A stretch of DNA of 64,000 nt from Triatoma infestans. Lineage: Eukaryota; Arthropoda; Insecta; Hemiptera; Reduviidae. Where the stretch lies: the NCBI GenBank assembly GCA_011037195.1, contig JAAEAF010006130.1:1-64000 (forward strand), read 5' to 3'. Made by a program: the position numbers and the translations under genes. Each line of letters starts with the position of its first letter. The stretch's first letter is position 1. This document shows positions 56,820 to 64,000 of the stretch, in pieces. The notes beneath the pieces are model-generated. The model ran no database searches. It saw only the letters and a list, made by a program, of their open reading frames with translations, and was not told where the DNA came from.

Positions 56820-57395
56820 CCAAACCCTAGATTATCAAAAACCCCACCTGGCCATCCTGGGCCCATTTAACCTACTCAAGAAAAACAACAACAAATCGGG
56901 TCTAGAACAAAAATCCAGGCCTGGGTCTAACCCATTCACCACAGCCCGAACCAATGGGATAATAACCTTAAGGAGAAATAGCCTAAGCTCTTTCACAGAC
57001 ATCCTGTGCCGGCCAAATGTTCTGAACCTAATTTCCTCATATTCCAAGCAATCTGTCATAAAATGGATGGGTGTTTCCACCTCTTTCTCAAAGACTCATA
57101 AGGAGGTCTGACATGAGGCCTATAACTCAAACTACAATGACTAGAAAAAGATCCAACCAGATGCCTGAGCGGGTTCCGTGAAAGACATGGCATCATCTCA
57201 CTAATAGCCCTGACCGGACGCCCAATGAATATGTACCGCCAAAAACCCACTGAGCTCATCCATAGGAATGAATGCTGTGAAACAATCCATGACTGGAAGC
57301 TTGACAGACAAGCGCCTAAAAACACACCAACAGCAGTTTCGGAACGAATGAAAGAGAGAGAAGCGCCTAATTTGGCAAACCTATTTGCCATTTAC
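56820..57395 (-). pseudogene. R1/LOA-like LINE RNase H and zinc-knuckle end
   Basis: Minus-strand remnant in two frames. From 57391: ANRFAKLGASLSFIRSE (end of RNase H), AVGVFLGACLSSFQSWIVSQ, FIGRPVRAISEMMPCLSRN, PLRHLVGSFSSHCSLSYRPH. After a frameshift near 57060-57080: ETPIHFMTDCLEYEEIRFRT and FGRHRMSVKELR. The H...C half of the zinc knuckle survives but the first CxxC falls in the frameshift. Residues align with the conserved R..LVG...GHC.L..H...ET..H...CP...R...G pattern. Same group as 6945-7475. Confidence 0.82.
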
Positions 57396-58449
57396 CTAAT
57401 CATACATAAAACATGCAAAATTATTCAAATTATTAATAAACCCTCGGCTTTAATGCTGCTGGCAGATATGGATTTGATCCTGCAGAGTTGAACTATCATC
57501 TTGAGTAATCGTGAGTAAAGTTGGAAAGCTAGATTAATTATTAATAGAATAAATGGTAATATAATTTCTGCTAATTCTAGAAACACGGATTTAAATGAAT
57601 TATTGAACATAGGATCGTTGCTTTAAAGGCAACAAGTTTCATGTCTCAACTTCTTGTAATTTTTATCTGTTCAGAATTTTCAGAGTTAAGGTTTTGATTA
57701 CAGAACCATTAAAAAAAAAAAAGCTGACATTATTTTTAGTTCTCTTTTGTGACCCATTTTAGCTGTTACTTCGTTAACAGGTCAGTCCTCCAATACCGAA
57801 TGATGAGCACGAAAAGCTTAAATCAAGAGTACCAGACAGAGCGTTTTAAAAGACTTGAAGACCTCCGCACATACCTTGTCTGAGTTAAAATATAAATATT
57901 TTATATATAAAAAAAAAAAAAAAAAAATCACCTTAGAGCTTATTTACTTGTAGTTCATGCTCTTTTATTTGGGAATTTGGGAATTCAAAAAGAACTCCTT
58001 TTCTTTCTTTTGAAACTTTCAATTTCAGTTTGGTACATTTTGTGTGTGTGTATGGGAGAGCTTTGCAAAGTTCGCATGACTAAGTTACATTATACGTTCT
58101 AAACATATTAATTATTTGGTCGATAAAACCAGAGATGGGGGTGCACTACACCCCCTGCCACTTTCCCCACAGTCCTGACACACACACTGTTGGTACCCCC
58201 ATAGTCGCCTGAAACACAACCGGTTTACATTGTATTTGTGATTATATACTTTAAATAAGCCGACATTTTTATTTTATTATATCTTTTCTATGATAGAGAT
58301 TATATACTTTTCTTCTTAGACTGCCGTTTTAGTTTCTTTCCCTTGAATTATTCCAAAACTATCTAAACATATATAATTTATACTTTTGTAACAACAATGT
58401 TTAGCAATTTTTTGCTATATTTAATAAATACTTTTACTCAGAAAATGTC
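57396..58449. other. Unassigned AT-rich DNA
   Basis: A-run near 57911-57926. No gene was recognised. Confidence 0.4.
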
Positions 58450-58612
58450 AGGGAAGGAAATAGCTAAGTGGTTAGCTTACTGGACTCCCACGCAGATATC
58501 CCGGGTTCAAGTCCAACTGTGCTACCCTTAGATTTGTTTCTTCCTAGGAGCCTCTACAGCTCACTGTCCGGTGAATTGAGAAGGCTCCGAGCGCCATTGA
58601 ACGCATTAAATT
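58450..58612 (+). mobile_element. SINE-T copy with internal deletion
   Basis: A box TAGCTAAGTGG, B box GGGTTCAAGTCC, TACCCTTAGATTTGTTTCTT, CTCTACAGCTCACTGTCCGG, then a jump (about 60 bp missing) to GAGAAGGCTCCGAGCGCC and the end GCATTAAATTAAC. The deleted part is the CAGTG-rich middle, whose short direct repeats may have promoted the loss. Confidence 0.85.
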
Positions 58613-58690
58613 AACAAAAAACTCAATTTCACACGTGTAATTTGACACGATACGCAATACTTCCTCTTATCCGCAGTAATAGAAAGTAAT
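58613..58690 (-). repeat. Family A repeat, 5'-end fragment
   Basis: AAAACTCAATTTCACACG, AATTTGACACGATACG, CAATACTTCCTCTTATCCG and AATAGAAAGTAA: the terminal about 75 bp of Family A in minus orientation, directly abutting the SINE 3' end. Confidence 0.75.
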
Positions 58691-58764
58691 GGAAGTATAG
58701 ATTTCTACGGATATATACATAACATTTTTACGCTGGACAAAATTAGAGTTTAATTAATTGCTTA

Positions 58765-59070
58765 TTTTTATGTAGACGCACACTTTTCAAAGTACTATTC
58801 GGTCCTATCTTGACTTAGGAATTAAAATTATGGGTCTCCCTAAAATATTCCAATTTACAACCCATACTGTCTTTCCAATCTAAAGTCCTTCGCAGAATCG
58901 TTAATGCATGCCATTATGTCTCCAATCGCAACCCTCCATTACGACCTTAATTTTCCTTCGTCAGTGATCTAATACACTTCAAATTCCAAAATTTCCATAA
59001 AAGCCTAGAGATTCACCCAAACCCTATTGCCCAATTACTCTTCACACCTTTTCATCACTGACAACCCTCC
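58765..59070 (+). pseudogene. jockey-like LINE C-terminal fragment
   Basis: Plus-strand translation LFKVLFGPILT, stop, ELKLWVSLKYSNLQPILSFQ, SKVLRRIVNACHYVSNRNPP, a stop, then HFKFQNFHKSLEIHPNPIAQ. It aligns with the jockey thumb/C terminus at 25.1 and 21.3 kb (IELYG..KQSNLN.LQ..QSKILRTVV.A.YVSN). Several nonsense codons; ends undefined. Confidence 0.75.
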
Positions 59071-59154
59071 ATGATCTTGTTTTTCAACCTTCTAGTTTAT
59101 CCTAGGCAGTTCCAGCGCTTGACTGGTTTCCCCCAACAAGTCAACATAGTTAAT

Positions 59155-60417
59155 ATTATATTGCATATACACAAATGTGGGTGTATGTGTTTGTCAGTCA
59201 GTGTATGTTTGTTAACAAAAATTTCTCAAAAACGAAATAAGAAGTACAAACGTGGTATTCTAATTTGGTACTACCACCGCATCTGATTTTAGAGGCAAAT
59301 CCATCAACCAGAAGTGCAATGAATGTTAAATGAAGTTAAATGATTTTTTTTTTCAGATTTTCGCGCAATTTTCTCAAAAAACGACTTCAACGATTTTTCT
59401 TTAAAATCGTTGCCTTTATACACATTATCACAAATATTTACCCTTTTTTTATTTGAAATATTTTTTGGGGGGAGGAAACAGTAGCGTTATGTTTTCCTCT
59501 TAACTACCAACTCAGTATAAAATGTATGGTTATTCACTTAGTTTTCTTTTATAGCGGAATATTGCACTAAACCTAAAAGATCTATTGTGCCCCCGCAGCC
59601 TTCTCAGAGCTCTGCCGGCATCCGAACAGTGTTCTAACTGTATACAACAGTGCCCATCACCGGACAGTGAGCTGTAGTGGATCTTAAGAAGAGGAAATCT
59701 AAGGGCTCCTTGCTGGATTCGAACCCGGTACCTCCGCGTTGCTAGTCCAACACGCTAACACTGAGCTTATCCCTTTCTTCTCCCTTGGCTTACGCCAATT
59801 AACTAGGGATGAAGACCCTACTTTGTGTGTTGTGTTTGCCCTTGTCTGCAAACGGTAGGATGTATGTAGTTTAAGTGTATTGTGTACTGTTCTGATGAAG
59901 TGCATGGCGTACTGAGCTATTTCCCAAGTAACTGCATGCAACAGAAATAACTCTTGCGGACAATGGTTTTATCACTTAGATAATATTGATATATATTAGA
60001 ACCATTCCTAGAATTCCTAATTTGAAGAAAACAGGTTTCACAGAATAGGTTATTAGTTTTTTGGGGGGGGATTTTCTCAAAATCGGCTACAATGATTTTC
60101 TTTAAACTTGGAAAGCTCGCTGCAGAGATAAAAACGTAACACTTTTATTCGTAACATTTTATCCGAAAAAATAAAAATATTATAATATTTTAGCCTGTCA
60201 ATTAGTTTAAATTTAAACTTGCACAAGCTTTGTTGTATTGACTAGGGCGCTCCACATAAGGCCGCCCAGATATGCAAGTAAAACCCCCCCCGCTATCTTT
60301 TTTATGGCCAGTCCAACTAAATATTGTAAACGTTACAATTTTAAAGATAATTTTTTGATTAAATTGGATTAATTGTAATAAGAGAAGGTCATGTGAGTGT
60401 TTCAGATCAGATTTATT
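59155..60417 (+). repeat. Family A repeat, interrupted by a long SINE
   Basis: Plus-strand copy lacking the first about 150 bp. Part 1 (59155-59541): GT-rich microsatellite, TTCTCAAAAACGAAATAAG, CAACCAGAAGTGC and module 1 to TTATTCACTTAG. Part 2 (59980-60417): ATAATATTGATATATATTAG, CCTAATTTGAAG, second module (CTACAATGATTTTCTTTAAA) and the end GTGAGTGTTTCAGATCAGA. Joining the parts restores the TCTATCATCTAAATAATATT block of an intact copy. Confidence 0.82.
59542..59967 (-). mobile_element. SINE-T, long form, inside Family A
   Basis: Minus-strand 426-bp copy with the same layout as 8948-9395: about 190-bp 5' extension (TACATCCTACCGTTTGCAG complement, CATGCACTTCATCAGAACAG), tRNA-like head (B box GGATTCGAACC complement near 59713), body CTGTCCGGTGATGGGCACTG and a 3' end at GCAATATTCCGC. 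Flanks ttattcacttag (59530-59541) and tttatcacttag (59968-59979) are an imperfect 12-bp duplication. Confidence 0.85.
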
Positions 60418-60420
60418 ATT

Positions 60421-61378
60421 ATTACTTTCTCTCACTCCTAGTAAGAGGAAGTATTATAACCGTGTCAAATTTTCGATATCGAGTTTTCACCGGAAATATC
60501 CGTTTTGAGGTCCCCTGAGTCCGATAAAGGGGTTTTTAGCAAATGGTCTATGTGTGTGTGTGTGAACAGCATAGCTCAAAAACGAAAAACCGTAAGAAAG
60601 TTGAAACTTGATATTACGTTTAGGTATCACCATGGGATCTGACGGTGCGTTATCTGTCAAAATTCCTCAACAGGAAGTACCACTTTACAAGTTGGTTTTT
60701 TTACGTTTTTGCAATTTTCTCAAAAATGGTTCCGACGATTTCCTTGAAACTTGGAATATCAACTACACATACAAAGAGCTGAAAACTTTAATTTGAAACA
60801 TTTCTCTGGGAAAATTCATTTAAGGGCACTTCTTTGGGAGGGGTAGGGTTAGGTTTTCATCTTAACTGCTATTTCAGTTTATTAGACCAATTCTGTCATC
60901 TAAATAATATTAATTAAAATTAAATATGTTGTTCAAATTCCGAGTTTGAAAAAATTCGGATAACCGGAAGTGCGTTTGTTTTAACAATTTACTAAATGAT
61001 TTTTTTCCACTTTTTCGCGATTTTCTTGAAACTTTTTATATAAACTAAACAGCAAAGATCTAATCTTTTATAAAAAACACTTCTTTGGGAAAATTCATTT
61101 AAGGGTACTTTTAGGGGATGGGTGGGGATACAGCTTCCTCTAAAAGTGGTATCATAGTTGATTATATAATTCTATCATCCAAACAGAATTAATTAGAAAT
61201 AAATAGATGGCCAAAATTCCAAGTTTTAAGAAAATTAGTAAACCCGAAAGTGCGCATTTATTGAAAAGTTTTGTTATAAAATTTCATTATATTTGGTACA
61301 CAGACTATGTCATTTGTCAATTATAATTTTGAGAAAAGGAGTAACAGAAAGTTGTGTGAGTGTTTCACACCAGATTTT
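60421..61378 (+). repeat. Family A repeat, best full-length copy
   Basis: Starts ACTTTCTCTCACTCCTAG about 3 bp after the previous copy ends. Landmarks: TTTTCACCGGAAATATCCG, (GT)n at 60551-60564, GCATAGCTCAAAAACGAAAA, TAGGTATCACCATGGGATCT. Module a is about 60669-60964, module b about 60965-61250, then a short third module start. The end carries GGAGTAACAGAAAGTTGTG and GTTTCACACCAGA. actttctctnactcc at the start and ggagtaacagaaagt near the end are inverted complements. No reading frame crosses it. Confidence 0.9.
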
Positions 61379-61612
61379 TATTTAATTTAAGACGTGTCAA
61401 CATCTATGGTTATTGATGCCCGGAACCTTCTTAGTGCACTTCCGGCCTCCTAACAGTGTTCTCTCATTACCGACAACACTGTCCATCACCAGACAGTGAA
61501 CTGTAGAGGCTTCTAGGAAGAAAAAAATCTAAGGCTGGCACAGCTGGACTCGAACCCGGGTCCTCCGCGTGGGAGTCCAGTATGCTAACCAATTAGCTAT
61601 TCCGTTCCCTAT
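61379..61612 (-). mobile_element. SINE-T, short form, abutting Family A
   Basis: Complete minus-strand SINE: 3' end ATTTAATTTAAGACGTGTC, CTTCTTAGTGCACTTCCGG, CTCTCATTACCGACAACACT, GGCACAGCTGGACTCGAACC (B box complement 61546-61556) and CCAATTAGCTA (A-box complement, 61589-61599). It begins where Family A's terminal T-run ends, so the T-rich end was probably the insertion target. Confidence 0.88.
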
Positions 61613-61784
61613 ATTATTATTATTATTTTATCAAATTCATATTCAATAAAGTAATGGGAACAATATAAAAACAAATGAATTTTAAATTTGATTTCTTTTT
61701 ATTACAAATACGAATAAAATGAAAACTAAACAATTTGGGATACCAATATCAATTTCTTTATTGTCCCTCACACTCTCTCACTCA

Positions 61785-61825
<41 letters not shown>

Positions 61826-63444
61826 ATAACAAATAAAATATGGAAGTTCATTTCATTTTATACAATGTTTATGCAATAATATATATATATGTTTTCATTT
61901 TTTGTGGGGGAACCGTTGCCAATATACCACTTAGGTATTATGTTTATACTTTCACCCAACTGACTCAATGCTTGCATGCATGAATAATGGTGCAACAATT
62001 GTTATGACAAAATTTTTCTGTAACTTGCGGGCATAACTGGAAACAATTTATTTATTTATTTATTTATTTATTTATTTTTTTCATTTCATTTCTTTTCTTT
62101 TCATTTTTCTTTCTAACCTTCATCATATTATTTGAAATTGGTATCACAAACAATATACAGATACTGTAGTATTTGTGTTATGTTTTCTATTTCCTCCTTC
62201 TACCATATCATTGGGAGTTGGTAAATTGTTATTTACCTAAGAAACCTATACGAAGTAGAAGGGGGTGGGGGGTGGGGGGGCAAGGAAAATTGAAAGTTGG
62301 GAAAATAGGTAGAACAGTAACATTTGTTACTTTGGCCTGGGGAAGGAGTTAAAAAAAAACTGTATGGTATAAGAAAAATTGTATGTATTTTGCCTGCGGT
62401 AAATTTACTTTCTTTTTTTTTTCTCTAGATTTATTAATATTTTTATACATGTATTCGACATTGTTAAATCATGTATATTTGATAATATAATCGCCCAGGG
62501 CATATTTGTGTCTATTTGGAATAACAGGAGGGGGGGGGAGTTGTATTTTAGTTTTGCTTGGTATTGACGGCTGTCAAAACGGAAGGAGTTTCACTGATAT
62601 TCTACCAAGAGTAAACTTGACAGCCTTTCAAATAGTTTATATCTAGAAAGTAAATAGTAATATTGATCAAACTGGGTTTTAATAATATAAACATTTTTTT
62701 TTTTTTAAATTTTATCTTGGAGGTGGGGGTCATCCAATAAGTGAAGGAGATAAATGGTTATAGATTTTATGCGGTAAATGGCATTAATCACATAATTTCC
62801 TTATTTCTTTTTATATAATACAATTATAAATTCATTGCATTTTTCCCCCCATGTCTCTTCTACTACTTTTTTTATTACGGCTGTAAAAAAATTCATTATC
62901 TTGAACTGTGAGCTATATATTGAGAATAAAAAAGAAAACTATGATGCAACAGCCTATAAAGGGCCGAGGCTTCCCTTGTTTGCGATTTGTATTGGGGAAC
63001 ATATGGTGAACACGCCACGGTTCCCTCACTGTTTTAGGCTCTACCAATCAACTGTGCGTTACCAACTCTACTTCCCACCTTTTTTTGACGTTGCTTGGTC
63101 AACACCGAGTTTGCTCTCACAGTAATCGAATTCTCTGAATTCTCGCAACAAAGGCGAATACATTATCCATAGACCAACATAGTGAGAATATTAAAGGAAA
63201 CGCCTGAATCCAAACGTCAAAGCATAGAATGAAAGCTGACGTTCAGAGATACATTCAGAGAAATCGCTATAAAGGCTTTTGCATACATGTATCTATATAC
63301 TTTTCTTCGTAATCTAAGGCAATGCATAATAATTATTTTATAATCTTTAATAATCTGTAATTTTTTCCAGACTTCTTTCTATAATGGCTTAAATGATATT
63401 ATTGAAATGTATTTGGTGATGGATGTTGAGTTGTATGTTTGTTT
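61613..63444. other. Unassigned DNA rich in simple repeats
   Basis: (CT)n at about 61777-61808 followed by (TA)n to 61824, (TTTA)n at about 62046-62077 and a G-rich run at about 62261-62281. A 96-codon frame (62835-63125) has no recognisable domain. Confidence 0.5.
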
Positions 63445-63705
63445 GTTTGTAGTAGCACGAACGGTTTTGTAAAAGGGCTTGTAAGAATATATGTTTAAGA
63501 GAGAAGTATTAGTAATAAGTAACACTGCTAACAATAAATATACTCTAATAAAATAATAACTACAAGTTATTTGCAAGATATTATAAACTTATTAATATAT
63601 TGTGAAACTGCCACTGATTTTTAGAGAACGATTCCTGAAGCAAGTGTTTTGGATTTGAAAGCAGAATACAGACTGTCCTAAGGAATGCTCTCTCTAACAA
63701 AACAG
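63445..63705 (-). repeat. Family D repeat, copy 2
   Basis: Direct-orientation partner of 7715-7990, sharing GTAGTAGCACGA, AAAAGGGCTTG, TATGTTTAAGAGAGAAGTAT, CACTGCTAACAATAAATATA, ATAATAACTACAAGTTATTT and AACTTATTAATATATTGTG. On the minus strand it ends CTACTACAAACAAACAAAC. Similarity fades after about 63640. Confidence 0.65.
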
Positions 63706-64000
63706 TTGGCCAAGTCGCATTGTATTAATTTAACGGATTTTTGTGCCTTTGTTTCCCTAATACCAATGACTTTCATTGTAGTATACCTGGCTCTTTTCAC
63801 TGCACTAGATACATTTAAAATATTAACAAAATTATATTTTTGATACTATAAAATATTCTAAACTATTTTTCAAAACTATTATTTTTCCATTTCGTTCTTC
63901 CACTACATTATGTACTTCTTCTTGCTCTGTAAAAGATAGTAAATAATATATAAATAAAATTGCGCGGTGGCTTGGTTTAGGAAGACCAAAGAAGTATCGG

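Noticed and set aside
61541..61612. tRNA-like A and B boxes that might be a tRNA gene
   Set aside because: The anticodon arm does not pair properly and the same head with attached body recurs about ten times, so these are SINE promoters.
62046..62281. TTTA and G-rich runs considered as an origin or G-quadruplex element
   Set aside because: They look like simple low-complexity sequence; nothing nearby supports a specific function.
1..64000. CRISPR array, operons, or bacterial-type genes
   Set aside because: No regularly spaced short repeats, no Shine-Dalgarno-linked gene runs and no prokaryotic protein families. Everything fits a eukaryotic intergenic region or long introns.

Overview
This window looks like non-coding, repeat-dense DNA from a nuclear animal genome, most likely an arthropod. 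It is AT-rich and full of microsatellites and homopolymer runs. I see no long open reading frame and no operon-like spacing. The arthropod inference rests on the reverse-transcriptase debris. Several jockey-type LINE fragments and several R1/LOA-like LINE ends (RNase H plus a CxxC...H...C zinc knuckle) are present, a mix typical of insects and relatives. I cannot name the species. I found no intact host protein gene, no genuine tRNA or rRNA gene and no CRISPR array.

Almost everything recognisable is a transposable element or its remnant. Labels below are mine. (1) Family A is an approximately 1-kb non-coding repeat with conserved ends, an internal GT microsatellite and two tandem modules of about 290 bp. 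About seven long copies and eleven fragments lie on both strands, densest at 36-43 kb and 51-61 kb. (2) Family B is a small hairpin element of 116-260 bp, flanked where readable by 12-13-bp target-site duplications (TSDs). Its outer end and 3' tail are constant but its inverted arm varies in length. (3) SINE-T is a tRNA-derived SINE with A and B boxes, present about ten times, including two long copies of about 430-450 bp. (4) LTR-like modules share a TATA-like box followed by an AAAGTCCTTGCAGT-like start region. (5) LINE remnants comprise four jockey, four R1/LOA-like, two RTE-like and one further 3' end. (6) DNA-transposon remnants include a pogo/Tigger-like MITE with TA duplications, a second TIR element beside a decayed PHD-finger reading frame, and a 1.3-kb palindrome. 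(7) There are also an inverted pair of ~490-bp repeats (43.6 and 46.4 kb), an inverted pair around a jockey fragment (24.6 and 26.0 kb), and a direct pair 56 kb apart (7.7 and 63.4 kb).

Layout: 0-9.7 kb holds Family A, LTR-like copies, the pogo-like MITE, an R1-like LINE end and a long SINE nested in Family A. From 9.7 to 22 kb there are a SINE, LTR-like copies, two jockey fragments and an RTE-like reverse transcriptase cut by a Family B copy. From 22 to 36 kb there are a jockey fragment cut by Family B, LTR-like copies and LINE 3' ends. From 36 to 49 kb there are Family A copies and the 490-bp inverted pair enclosing Family B and an RTE-like LINE. From 49 to 64 kb there are LTR-like copies, the palindrome, an array of Family A copies with nested SINEs, and a microsatellite-rich end.

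The nesting gives a relative order. Family A is older than SINE-T, which interrupts it twice at different sites. The jockey and RTE-like fragments are older than the Family B copies inside them. The strongest candidates for something undescribed are Family B and Family A.
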